Shown here piece after piece: positions 7,969 through 16,331 of a stretch of 64,000 bases of DNA (within the stretch, counting starts at the first letter, position 1; each line of letters begins with the position of its first letter). Source of the DNA: DATKPA01 sp051955985. GTDB taxonomy: Bacteria; Planctomycetota; Phycisphaerae; WQYP01. The stretch is taken from assembly GCA_051955985.1 (NCBI GenBank), contig JBQCGD010000101.1, forward strand, positions 93,491 to 157,490. The letters are read 5' to 3'. Both the position numbers and the translations under genes were made by a program. A model generated the notes under the pieces. That model was not told the origin of the DNA, ran no database searches, and worked only from the letters and a program-made list of their open reading frames with translations.

Positions 7969-8400
7969 GTGCCAAATATTCTGCCCTCACTCAACGAGCA
8001 CATCCGCAAACAGGCCCGTCGTGATCTCAAACCCCTTCTTGCTGATGCAAAGAGGCGTACGGCTGAACACCGCCGCAGCATTGCGGCATTGAAACGCGAG
8101 GTTGTACTGCTTCGGCGCGAAATTGCCGCACTGAAGAAGCATCTGCCGGCGGCACCTGCGAAGGAAGTGCAGGGAGAAGTGTTGCAGAAGTCACGGCTTC
8201 GGATCGATGGCCTTAAAACGCATCGTCATAAGCTTGGGCTTTCCGCAAAGGATTACGGCAGATTGCTGGGGGTTTCGGCTCTGACGGTCTACAACTGGGA
8301 GGCAGGCAAATCCAGGCCCCGTCGCAGCCAGTTGCCACGCATTATCTCTGTCCGCGGCATCGGAAAGCGCGAAGCGGCGGAGAGGCTCAAGGCCGCGTAA
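7969..8400 (+). CDS. XRE-type regulator with N-terminal coiled coil
   Basis: The 143-residue product starts with GTG behind a good AGGAG. Residues 20-65 form a highly charged heptad-like coiled coil (REIAALKKHLP). The C-terminal half has a Cro/C1-type helix-turn-helix, HKLGLSAKDYGRLLGVSALT followed by VYNWEAGKSRPR. It probably binds DNA as a coiled-coil dimer. Its target is not evident; it stands alone between convergent neighbours. Confidence 0.75.
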   Translation: MPNILPSLNEHIRKQARRDLKPLLADAKRRTAEHRRSIAALKREVVLLRREIAALKKHLPAAPAKEVQGEVLQKSRLRIDGLKTHRHKLGLSAKDYGRLLGVSALTVYNWEAGKSRPRRSQLPRIISVRGIGKREAAERLKAA

Positions 8401-8439
8401 ATCCGTAAGCCAATGCCCAAGTGCCGGCGTTCATCCCAT

Positions 8440-8745
8440 TTACGTGGAGTTGTGCGGCGGCTTCCGTGTCATCTGCATCAGTGCATGGTGCGCAATCCGT
8501 AGTTCACGGACGACCTCGCGCCAGGCAATCTCCTGGATAGCATGCAATTCCTCCTCTGATCCAGGGAGGCATTGCACGGTGATCTGGTAGAACAGGGGAG
8601 GGCAGGCACAGGTCCAGTGACCCGAGGCAATAGTCTCCCTTCGAATCCGGATGACCAGTTTTCCGGCCTGCAGAACCCACGCCTCAGAACTCCCGCGTGC
8701 CCCGTTCTCCAGCTTCCACTCTGGATTGATGTCGTAGACGACCAT
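8440..8745 (-). CDS. Hypothetical protein
   Basis: The 101-residue product begins MVVYDINPEWKLENGARG and has two cysteines in CACPP. It starts 6 bp after the stop of the gene at 8752-9015, so both are likely one operon. I do not recognise a family. The balanced codon use and tight spacing make it a credible gene. Confidence 0.5.
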   Translation of the reverse strand: MVVYDINPEWKLENGARGSSEAWVLQAGKLVIRIRRETIASGHWTCACPPLFYQITVQCLPGSEEELHAIQEIAWREVVRELRIAHHALMQMTRKPPHNST

Positions 8746-8751
8746 GGAGCG

Positions 8752-9015
8752 TTATTCCGCCAGCTGAGCCTCAAGTACCGCATCGCGCACGAAGACGACG
8801 TGACATTGTGCGCACTGGCCAATGAACACACGCCGCCCGGCCAGGCGGGTCAGCCGTAGAGGGATTTGCACCGGCGTCCCGTGATTTTCGCAGTAGCACG
8901 CCGATGCTTTGAGCGAGAGCGGGTGAGGGGAGAGCATCCGCCACGGGCATTCGGCCGGATCCACGATATCCAGATCGTCCAGCAAGGGCAGGATTTCCGG
9001 GGGAATGACGGGCAT
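8752..9015 (-). CDS. Hypothetical small protein with cysteine pairs
   Basis: From the ATG at 9015 the product is 87 residues and begins MPVIPPEILPLLDDLDIVD. It contains CYCENHG and, further on, CAQCHVVF, which could form a small zinc ribbon, but the spacing is not diagnostic. It is the first gene of a two-gene minus-strand operon. The 173-bp gap to the ArdC gene on the other strand holds the divergent promoters, which I cannot define. Confidence 0.5.
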   Translation of the reverse strand: MPVIPPEILPLLDDLDIVDPAECPWRMLSPHPLSLKASACYCENHGTPVQIPLRLTRLAGRRVFIGQCAQCHVVFVRDAVLEAQLAE

Positions 9016-9188
9016 ACAGCACCTCCAACAGGAACCGTACAATAGCCAAACCAGTAAACCTAGTAAATACCTAACGAATATTCACGCAAAGGAATGCCCG
9101 GTTGCCATCGCGTCAGGCGTCGAATTTTGACTTGCACTCCTGCCGCCGGAATTTTTAAAAGTGTGGAGTTGCCGGAACGGTTCTTCCT

Positions 9189-11075
9189 ATGGACTCTTCC
9201 AACGCCCCCACGCCACCGGCTCCCGAGCCGAAGGGACACTCGTTCGATCTCTACGCACAGATCACCCAACAGATCATCAGCATGCTGGAGAAGGGGGTCG
9301 TACCCTGGCGATCACCTATCCTTTCGCGCAGCACCGCCGGACATCCGAAGAACCTCAACACCGGCCGGCCTTATCGCGGCGTGAATGTCTTCCTCCTCGC
9401 GTTTACGGCATACATGAAAGGATACGAATCCTCGTATTGGCTCACGTACGACCAGGCCAGGGGACGCGGGGGCGCGGTCAAGAAGGGGGAGAAGTCCTCG
9501 CAGGTAGTCTTCTGGAAACCCATGGAAGTGGTAGACGAAGAGACCAAGGAGAAGAAGCAAGTCTTTGTCCTGCGCTACTACAACGTCTTCAATGTGGATC
9601 AGTGCGACGGTATCGAGAAGCCCGATGCACCGAAGTTCACGCCGAGCGAAGTGAAGCCGGTTGAAGCGGCCGATCGCATCGTAAAAGGATACGCAGATGG
9701 GCCAGCGATCGAACACAAGGGATCACAGGCCTACTACCGCCCGCTCTCCGACGCGATCTGCATCCCAGAACCCTCCCGCTTCCAGAACACTGAGCTTTAT
9801 TTCGCGACTCTCTTTCATGAATTGTCGCACTCGACCGGCCATAGCAAGCGTCTCGACCGGAAGCTCGACAAGGATCTCCGGCCCTTCGGCTCACCGGATT
9901 ACGGCAAGGAAGAACTCGTCGCCGAGATGTCCGCGGCCTTTCTCTGCGGCGAGGCCGGCATCGTTCCGGCCGTGATTGAGAACCAGAGCAGCTACATCAG
10001 CGGCTGGCTCGGCACCCTCAAGTCAGACAAGCGGCTGGTCATTCACGCCGCTGGCGCCGCAGCCCGTTCCGCTGATTGGATCCTGGGCAGGAGAAGCGGA
10101 AGCGATGTGTCAGGGGAGGGGAGCAGTCCCAGCGCTCCCGGTAACGAGGGGCGCTCCAGCGAACGGGATTCTCCGAATTCTTCAGGGATTGTGATGAGAG
10201 AATCGCCACGGGAGAAGATTCTCCGGGATGCCGCACGGGAATATCTCCGCCGCGGGTATGCACCGATCCCCATACCTGCCGGCCAGAAGGGGCCTGATTA
10301 CCCCGACTGGCAGAATCTGCGGCTGAAGGAACAGGATCTCTGCGAAGCATTCCGGGGCGATGGGAACATTGGCCTGCTTTTGGGAGCCCCCAGCGGGCAT
10401 CTGGTGGATGTGGACCTCGACTGCGAAGAAGCCAGGCAACTCGCCGACCGTCTGCTGCCACCCACCGATGCGGTCACCGGAAGGCCAGGTTCCCCACGGT
10501 CACACCGCTGGTACATTTGCCCCGGTCTTCAGACCACCCAGCGCCGGGATCCCCTCACGCGCAAGAGCATCATTGAAGCACGCAGCACCAGCGCCCAGAC
10601 AGTCGTCGCTCCAAGCTTTCATCCCTCGGGCGAGCCCTATCATTCAATGGACGGCCGGCCGGAACCCGTTTCCGCCGAGGAACTGCTCTCCGCCGTCAAT
10701 AACCTGGCTGATCAGGTACTGATCGCCCGCTACGGCGCCATCCCCGAGCGGCCGCAGAAGGGAGAAGCTAAACGCGCCATTCCGCCACCGATTCCCGCCG
10801 ACCGTCAACACGTCTTGCGGAGGGCTTCGGACTACCTCGGCGCCATGCCGCCGGCGATCAGCGGCGAGGGCGGACACAACCTCACCTATGCCGCCGCCAC
10901 AGCGCTTGTGCACGGATTTACGCTCACTCCTGAAGAAGCACTCGCACTCCTTCAACAGGACTACAACCCCCGCTGCCAGCCCCCATGGTCCGACAAGGAA
11001 CTCCTCCACAAAGTGAAGGATGCTTTTAGATTCCCGCATGAGAAGGAATACGGCTGGCTGCTCAAAGCGCCATGA
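9189..11075 (+). CDS. ArdC antirestriction protein fused to primase-polymerase
   Basis: The 628-residue product joins two modules. Residues 18-300 are ArdC-like. An N-terminal single-strand DNA-binding part (FDLYAQITQQIISMLEKG, VPWRSP, GRPYRGVN) precedes a zincin-type domain with HELSH at 210-214 and EELVAEMSAAFL after it. A low-complexity linker (about 300-343) leads to a bifunctional primase-polymerase-like domain with DVDLDC at 407-412 and SPRSHRWY, then a helical C-terminal domain resembling primase C-terminal regions. ArdC shields incoming plasmid DNA from restriction; the primase could copy the transferred strand. Its stop overlaps the next start by four bases (ATGA). Confidence 0.85.
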   Translation: MDSSNAPTPPAPEPKGHSFDLYAQITQQIISMLEKGVVPWRSPILSRSTAGHPKNLNTGRPYRGVNVFLLAFTAYMKGYESSYWLTYDQARGRGGAVKKGEKSSQVVFWKPMEVVDEETKEKKQVFVLRYYNVFNVDQCDGIEKPDAPKFTPSEVKPVEAADRIVKGYADGPAIEHKGSQAYYRPLSDAICIPEPSRFQNTELYFATLFHELSHSTGHSKRLDRKLDKDLRPFGSPDYGKEELVAEMSAAFLCGEAGIVPAVIENQSSYISGWLGTLKSDKRLVIHAAGAAARSADWILGRRSGSDVSGEGSSPSAPGNEGRSSERDSPNSSGIVMRESPREKILRDAAREYLRRGYAPIPIPAGQKGPDYPDWQNLRLKEQDLCEAFRGDGNIGLLLGAPSGHLVDVDLDCEEARQLADRLLPPTDAVTGRPGSPRSHRWYICPGLQTTQRRDPLTRKSIIEARSTSAQTVVAPSFHPSGEPYHSMDGRPEPVSAEELLSAVNNLADQVLIARYGAIPERPQKGEAKRAIPPPIPADRQHVLRRASDYLGAMPPAISGEGGHNLTYAAATALVHGFTLTPEEALALLQQDYNPRCQPPWSDKELLHKVKDAFRFPHEKEYGWLLKAP

Positions 11076-11650
11076 GCTCCCCTCGGACCAATCGCCGGAG
11101 TTTCAATGTGGACGGTGCCGCGTACCTGTTCAACGGCGGCGCATCGGATTACCGTATCATTACCGTCAGCACCACCGGATGTGTGGCCGTGCAGGTCAAC
11201 GATGAGGATATTCGCGTCTTCTATTGGTGGTATCGCAGTACCGGCAAGGCCCCGATCATTATTGAACCGGTCCCGTGGATCCGGATCTGGTCGTGCGCCT
11301 CCCCGAAGGATCGCCAGCCGTCGGGGTATCTCACCCGCCTTCACTGCGACTCGTGTGAATTAACTGACCTGCACGTCGACTCTCTCCGGCTGCTCGCCCA
11401 TCTGCGCTGCCGGCACAACCACCTCCAGCGACTCATATGCTCGGGCATGGAGAATCTCCGGTCGCTGGATTGCGTGGGGAATACGCTAAGTTCTCTTGAA
11501 CTCAGCGGCTGTACAAATCTTCAACAACTGAATCTCGGGGGCAATCCTGCGCTTCCTCGCTGTGGGACCGAATACCTGGCAATGGCACATGGTAGAACCG
11601 CGCTCCCACGACGCCGGCGGCTTACGGCCGCAAGTCTCTTCGATCTTTAA
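11072..11650 (+). CDS. Leucine-rich-repeat-like small protein
   Basis: The 192-residue product overlaps the primase fusion by four bases and is likely translated with it. Residues 90-165 show a repeat of about 21 residues with the pattern L-x-x-L-x-C-x-x-N-x-L (LRCRHNHLQRLICSG, LRSLDCVGNTLSSLELSG, LQQLNLGGNP). This is typical of bacterial leucine-rich repeats. The N-terminal part holds a tryptophan-rich strand region (VFYWWYRS). The role is unknown; a protein-binding accessory of the antirestriction-primase protein is possible. Confidence 0.65.
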   Translation: MSSPRTNRRSFNVDGAAYLFNGGASDYRIITVSTTGCVAVQVNDEDIRVFYWWYRSTGKAPIIIEPVPWIRIWSCASPKDRQPSGYLTRLHCDSCELTDLHVDSLRLLAHLRCRHNHLQRLICSGMENLRSLDCVGNTLSSLELSGCTNLQQLNLGGNPALPRCGTEYLAMAHGRTALPRRRRLTAASLFDL

Positions 11651-11757
11651 ACGCGACATCGCCACTGGGCCGAAGGGATGACTAGGCCCGCGACCAAATG
11701 AAAAAGGATGCGAACCGTTATCGATTCGCATCCCTCCCTCAAGGTCACGCGTCTTTT

Positions 11758-12669
11758 TTACTTCAATGATCTGCGTCTGCGTACAAACAGTCCGATCCCC
11801 GCGATTCCGCCCGCACCAATGGAAGCAGGCTCCGGGACGGCAATAGTGGTGGTGAAGCCGTGCAGGTTCGTCCCGTCGCTGAATTCACCAACTACCGTGT
11901 TACCCGAAATTCCAGCCACATACATGTAGGTTGAACCCGGAATATCCAGCGTCGAATAGAAGCCGCCCATCTCAACAAAGCCATGTGCGCGGGTTCCGTC
12001 GTTGTAATAACCGACCACGACGTTGCCTGAAACTCCGGTTGCGAGGGTGAAAGGAGCCCCAGGAAAATCAATCGGCGTGAAGACCCCTCCCATCTCAAGA
12101 AATCCGTGTTGGTTGCTACTGGCACCGGTTTCATAGCCTCCGACGACGGCGTTGCCGTCGATCCCTTCAAGAAATGTTTGGCTCGCGCCCGGATAGTCGA
12201 CGGTTGTGTAAGAGCCCCCGCTTTCCACGAACCCGTGGGAGACACTACCAACGTAGTAGTAGCCCGCGACGGTGTTGCTTGAGATTCCTCTGGGTGTCGT
12301 GCCATAGGATCCGATCGCGAGTGGCTCGTCCAGCGTCGTAAATGTTCCACCCGACTCTGTGTACCCGTGATTTCCGGTTCCGTCGGTGTAAGTCCCCACG
12401 ACTACATTGCCGGAGATTGCAAATGCGCAATTCCCTGAATCGGTCGTACCAAGCGGGTCATCCAGCGTGCTGAAACTGCTCCCGCTGCCAATGAAGCCGT
12501 GAAAAACTCCATTGGCAATGACCTGTCCTACGAGGGTCGTGCCGTTTGTTCCGTAAACGCTCGTTGTGAGGCTGCCGGGGACGTCTACCTGCGTAAACGT
12601 GATGGCTGCGGGCGATGGGGTGGCAAACACAGCGATAAGAATGGCAGCGCAATATACCTGTGGCTTCAT
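11758..12669 (-). CDS. HAF-repeat PEP-CTERM secreted protein
   Basis: The 303-residue product has a signal peptide (residues 1-22, ending SPAA). About six repeats of roughly 38 residues follow, with HGF or HGY, then an S/T-T-L-D-x-P-G stretch and GNxVVGxY (for example GNVVVGYYNDGTRAHGF). These are HAF repeats of the predicted beta-propeller type. The C-terminus is VPEPASIGAGG, a hydrophobic stretch and RRRR, a PEP-CTERM sorting signal cut by exosortase. It lies 77 bp downstream of the membrane gene at 12747-13430 on the same strand. The purpose of such a protein on the element is unknown. Confidence 0.85.
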   Translation of the reverse strand: MKPQVYCAAILIAVFATPSPAAITFTQVDVPGSLTTSVYGTNGTTLVGQVIANGVFHGFIGSGSSFSTLDDPLGTTDSGNCAFAISGNVVVGTYTDGTGNHGYTESGGTFTTLDEPLAIGSYGTTPRGISSNTVAGYYYVGSVSHGFVESGGSYTTVDYPGASQTFLEGIDGNAVVGGYETGASSNQHGFLEMGGVFTPIDFPGAPFTLATGVSGNVVVGYYNDGTRAHGFVEMGGFYSTLDIPGSTYMYVAGISGNTVVGEFSDGTNLHGFTTTIAVPEPASIGAGGIAGIGLFVRRRRSLK

Positions 12670-12746
12670 TTTCTCCGTCTCCTGTAATCAAATAAACAAG
12701 TGCCTAAGCGGAAAGGTCGTTCCGCGTAGCCCGAACACCGATGGGA

Positions 12747-13430
12747 TTACTTTTCTGAAACCGGAGGCTTTCCTTTGCCTTCCGCGGGCTTCTTATCACT
12801 CTTGCTCTCGGGCTTCGCAACTGGCTTAGGTGCCGCAATCGGTTTGGCCGGAGCGCCGCCGGCCTCCTCATGATGTCCAATGCCGTTGTACATCTTCTCA
12901 CCCAACGAACCTTTCTCCGCGATCTCGCCGAGCAGCCGGCGGGTACGAGAGTAATATTTCGCGAGCGCATCGCGGGACGCTGCGAACAGCACGATTAAAA
13001 GAACAACCACTCCGAGATCTGTGCCTGATCCGAGGAATGGCAACGTTCGCATGTAGCGATGAACCGAATAGGCCCATGCCAGTGAAAGAAGCATGTTTGA
13101 TGCAAATTCGAAATACCGATAATGGTGCTGCACCAGGTAATCGAATCCCTCGATGCGGTCGGCCAGTTTGGCGAAATCGGTACCCGGCGGGACTACACCG
13201 GTCGCATGATGCAGAGGATCGATCAGCAAATGGCGAAAACAACTCACGACCAGCCCCACCGCAGTGGCACCCATAAGGGCGTAGATTGGAGGTCCAAGTC
13301 CGGAATCGCCCTGCGCCACCGGCATGAGCCACCCGTACACTGCCGGAATCAGTGGCGCCAGCCCCGCCAGGCCGATGAACCCTGGAATGACATAGGCAAT
13401 CGCTAGTCCGAAGTGTTTGTGCGTGTCCAT
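12747..13430 (-). CDS. Multi-pass membrane protein with Lys/Pro-rich tail
   Basis: From the ATG at 13430 (MDTHKHFGLAIAYVIPG) the product is 227 residues. Hydrophobic stretches lie at about 8-30, 45-65, 108-125 and 130-150. A cytoplasmic-looking tail of about 45 residues rich in Ala, Lys and Pro follows. HHYRYFEF and several histidines precede the third helix. No family is recognised. It is followed on the same strand by the PEP-CTERM gene, and may share its transcript. Confidence 0.6.
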   Translation of the reverse strand: MDTHKHFGLAIAYVIPGFIGLAGLAPLIPAVYGWLMPVAQGDSGLGPPIYALMGATAVGLVVSCFRHLLIDPLHHATGVVPPGTDFAKLADRIEGFDYLVQHHYRYFEFASNMLLSLAWAYSVHRYMRTLPFLGSGTDLGVVVLLIVLFAASRDALAKYYSRTRRLLGEIAEKGSLGEKMYNGIGHHEEAGGAPAKPIAAPKPVAKPESKSDKKPAEGKGKPPVSEK

Positions 13431-13557
13431 GGCGCGCGGCTTCGGGGTAGCTGTCCCCGCGAGAACGATCAGTTCCAAACGTTAATGTTGCGCGGCACCG
13501 TGTCAAAACTATTCTCCTCAATTGACTGACGACAGAAACATACCACAAAAACCCATT

Positions 13558-13597
13558 ATAGGTTAAACCTATTTTGGGATAATTCTGAAACCGGTTT
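13558..13597. promoter_or_regulatory. Two palindromes upstream of an XRE regulator (candidate operator)
   Basis: ATAGGTTAAACCTAT (13558-13572) has perfect 7-bp arms around one central base. AAACCGGTTT (13588-13597) is a perfect 10-bp palindrome. Both share the GGTT/AACC half-site and are spaced about 27 bp centre to centre, 35-70 bp before the XRE gene. This is the layout expected for an autoregulated C-protein or phage-type repressor. Confidence 0.55.
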
Positions 13598-13630
13598 AAA
13601 AGCGGCCAACGTATCGACAGGGCGGCCGCA

Positions 13631-13891
13631 TTGAAAAAGTCTTGGTACATCAGCAGATACGATCGATTTCGTGACCTTCTCGTGGATGCTCGCAAGGGGG
13701 CGGGCATCACACAGGCGGAATTGGCTAAAAGGCTACGACTACCGCAGTCATTTGTGTCCAAATACGAGCGCGGGGAGCGCAGACTCGATGTTGTGGAATT
13801 TCTCGCAATTGCGGAGTGCCTTGGGGCTGATCCGCATGTGGCCATTGACCGGTTATTGGCGGATGTCTCAAAGCCAGCGCGACGGTCTTGA
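13631..13891 (+). CDS. Small XRE-type repressor (C-protein-like)
   Basis: The 86-residue product starts with TTG and consists almost only of a helix-turn-helix: LLVDARKGAGITQAELAKRL, then PQSFVSKYERGERRLDVVEF. It is similar in size and layout to controller proteins of restriction systems and to Cro-type repressors. Palindromic sites lie just upstream, and the gene converges on the predicted restriction enzyme (13928-15445), 36 bp away. Control of that enzyme is plausible but unproven; it may instead govern the leftward genes. Confidence 0.75.
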   Translation: MKKSWYISRYDRFRDLLVDARKGAGITQAELAKRLRLPQSFVSKYERGERRLDVVEFLAIAECLGADPHVAIDRLLADVSKPARRS

Positions 13892-13927
13892 TGCTCATTC
13901 CCTTAACACGCGATGCTTGGGAACCTG

Positions 13928-15445
13928 TTAGTTCGGTCCCCTCGGATTCTCGATCCATTCCGATCCCAGATTCGTTTGCAGGCGGTATTTGTAAGTAAGG
14001 GGCGTGAGGCATTCTGCCCGGGGTTTCCATTCGCGAATGATTACTTGTTGCCCGCCCCGCGCGATCGGTCCATCGGAGCATTCGACCAACTCGATGTCGT
14101 ATACCAAGAATAGAACTGAATGCGCCGGATCAGCTGTCGCCAATTTCACTTCGTTGGCAGTAAGGATAACGCTCTCGCCCGACGTGGTTGTCCCCTTTAC
14201 CTCAACCCTGAAGAAATCGCCCCTTTCGGCTGTGCACATTAAATCGTAGCAGTTCCCTACATGCACATCCTGTACTCGATATCCTCTTGATTCGAAGAAA
14301 GAGGATGCCATTTTCATCGCATGGAGCTCAACCGCGCGGCGTTCAGGTTGTGTGAGTCCATAGCCCTGGCCATCGACGATAGGCGCCGAATCTTCCTCGC
14401 TTTCTTTGGACAGATTTCCTCCAGACGTTGTTTCAGCATGAATCAGCCGGAGAACGCTGTTCCATTGGTCCTCGTCCAGATAAAAAATAGAGCCGCCAGC
14501 TGCTTTGGCCACTGGCAATGACGCGAGCAAGCCAGTGGGATCATTTTCCAGCCAGTATGGCAGTCCGGGGGCATGCAGATGCCTAATCCACGCCCGCGGT
14601 TCGTAAACGTTCGGGTCTCCCTCGATCCAATACTTCCGCAGGTGCACCGGCTCGGGCTGGCTCACGGGTTCGGCGATGATCTCTCCGAGCCCTATGATTC
14701 CCCGGTGAGATTCCCCGCCTTTGGCCTTCCAGAAGATCACGCCGTCTCCCGCGTGGGGTTTCCCTCGGGTAAAGGTCCACGTTGATTCCGGGAGATCTCG
14801 AAGCGTTGAGATCATGTCATAAATGTTTGGGTCCACAAGGAGAGCCCAGTATTGACGCTTCTGAGGAATTGCAGCATCCTTTCTGAGGTCCAGCACGATC
14901 TCTGGATGGGTTGCAAGGTATCTGTCTACGGCTCGCTCCAGATCCTCCTGACGATTACTCCGGTTCGGGCTGTAACCTGTCATCGGGGTAAAGCCAAGTG
15001 ATGCAAGATAGGAGCTAATATTCTCAAATTTCTGCTTTATAGCGGCTTCCGTTCTGGCTAACAGTTTTTCCTGAAGAACTCGGTGTACATCAGCCTTTAC
15101 GAATGATTCGGCACGCAGGTTCCTGCGGAACATGTCGAAATATGCCGCGGCAGTCTCGGCGTTTTCTTCTTTGGACCAGTTCTTTGGCACTACAGAAAAA
15201 CCCAAAATCTCCAGCACGCGATTTGCTTGGCCGGTATGTTCACCGCCACTAAAGTCCTGAGGAGCAAGAGCGGTTCCCGTCGCGATTTCATAGGCCAGAC
15301 CGACCACCGCCTTTGGAGCAAAGCGGCGACCCCTCCAGACGACGTCGTAATCCCTCGAAGCCGCGAATTTAGAATGATGTCCTGCGGACAGCTCCGAAAG
15401 GGCTTTTACGACATCTTCCTTCGATATGTTGGACCAAGCCGGCAT
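13928..15445 (-). CDS. Predicted modification-dependent restriction enzyme (McrA-like head, EVE, DUF3883)
   Basis: The 505-residue product has three recognisable parts. Residues 5-85 (FAPKAVVGLAYEIATG, DFSGGE, VLEILGFSV) resemble the N-terminal head domain of ScoMcrA-type enzymes. A helical part starting NWSKEENAETAAAYF follows. Residues about 195-340 (YWALLVDPNIYDM, DGVIFWKAKG, GIIGLGEI) are an EVE/PUA-like domain of the kind that reads modified bases. The C-terminus has a DUF3883 nuclease-like domain (RAVELHAMKMASSFFESRGY, YDLMCTAERGDFFRVEVKG) with the E-V-K active-site pattern. It likely cuts modified phage DNA. An AAGGGAA site precedes the start. Confidence 0.8.
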   Translation of the reverse strand: MPAWSNISKEDVVKALSELSAGHHSKFAASRDYDVVWRGRRFAPKAVVGLAYEIATGTALAPQDFSGGEHTGQANRVLEILGFSVVPKNWSKEENAETAAAYFDMFRRNLRAESFVKADVHRVLQEKLLARTEAAIKQKFENISSYLASLGFTPMTGYSPNRSNRQEDLERAVDRYLATHPEIVLDLRKDAAIPQKRQYWALLVDPNIYDMISTLRDLPESTWTFTRGKPHAGDGVIFWKAKGGESHRGIIGLGEIIAEPVSQPEPVHLRKYWIEGDPNVYEPRAWIRHLHAPGLPYWLENDPTGLLASLPVAKAAGGSIFYLDEDQWNSVLRLIHAETTSGGNLSKESEEDSAPIVDGQGYGLTQPERRAVELHAMKMASSFFESRGYRVQDVHVGNCYDLMCTAERGDFFRVEVKGTTTSGESVILTANEVKLATADPAHSVLFLVYDIELVECSDGPIARGGQQVIIREWKPRAECLTPLTYKYRLQTNLGSEWIENPRGPN

Positions 15446-15684
15446 GGCGTTCCCTTATTGAAACGGGTGAGTCGATCCATGTTATAGCAGCCATGAGAAC
15501 TTGTCCCGGATGGCTGCGGCGTCGGGTGGCAACGATGTTTGTCCGAAGAAAGCGATTTGGGGAATCATGATTCAACGATTCAGCCGTGAAACGAAACAGG
15601 ACAACAGGAGGAATTTAAGGGAATCGAGGAGATACAGGCAAAAAACACTTCATGCCGCATCTTTCGTCTTGCTACTGTTCTCGC

Positions 15685-16299
15685 ATGACAAATGCTCGCA
15701 ATATCATTCCTTTTGACCGTTTTGTGGCCCACCATGAGGCTGCACATGCAGTAATGATGTGGACGCTCGGCAGCAAGGTACTCGAAATCTGTATGAGGGA
15801 GACGGGACACTTCGAGGCGTACGTCTCCAGGGAAGTTTCTCCTTGGGACCGGGAGAGAAGCAAGTCACTATCACAGTTTCAACTGTTCGGCCTAAAGTGC
15901 ATGTGCGAGTTTCTCGCGGGACCTGCTGCGGAAGCAATGCTCGGAATACCATTGGAGGACATCTTCAATGGTCCTGCATATCAGGACGTTATCGAAGCTG
16001 AACGTCACGCCGAAGACGTCTTTCCCGGGCATGATCCACACGAAGTCGTGACTCGATTGGGAACGATCGTGGTGGAGGACTTGATGCCAACTCTATGGCC
16101 AGGAATTGAGGAAGCAGCACGCCATCTGACTACGGGAGAGGTCTACGCAGGATCGAGACTCCATCGGATTAAATGTCTGGCCATAAAGCGGGTGGACCGC
16201 CGCAGACTCCCATCCACTGACCTGGAGTGGCTTAAAATACACAGGCGGATACATCAGGGCGATTGGCGCCGCGCATATGCCGCCGTTTTCGCGTGGTGA
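15685..16299 (+). CDS. Stand-alone M41 (FtsH-type) peptidase-like protein
   Basis: The 204-residue product begins MTNARNIIPFDRFVAHHEAA. HEAAH is a zinc-binding HExxH motif like the HEAGH of FtsH, and FLAGPAAEAMLG and AYQDVIEAERHAEDV follow at the places of the G-R-A-A-E helix and the third ligand aspartate. There is no AAA ATPase and no membrane segment, so it is only the protease half of an FtsH. It could process element proteins or an inhibitor; its substrate is unknown. I chose the ATG at 15685 because residues before it look non-coding. Confidence 0.65.
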   Translation: MTNARNIIPFDRFVAHHEAAHAVMMWTLGSKVLEICMRETGHFEAYVSREVSPWDRERSKSLSQFQLFGLKCMCEFLAGPAAEAMLGIPLEDIFNGPAYQDVIEAERHAEDVFPGHDPHEVVTRLGTIVVEDLMPTLWPGIEEAARHLTTGEVYAGSRLHRIKCLAIKRVDRRRLPSTDLEWLKIHRRIHQGDWRRAYAAVFAW

Positions 16300-16331
16300 G
16301 CTTTCAGCAAAGCGAAGGCGGCTGCCATGAT

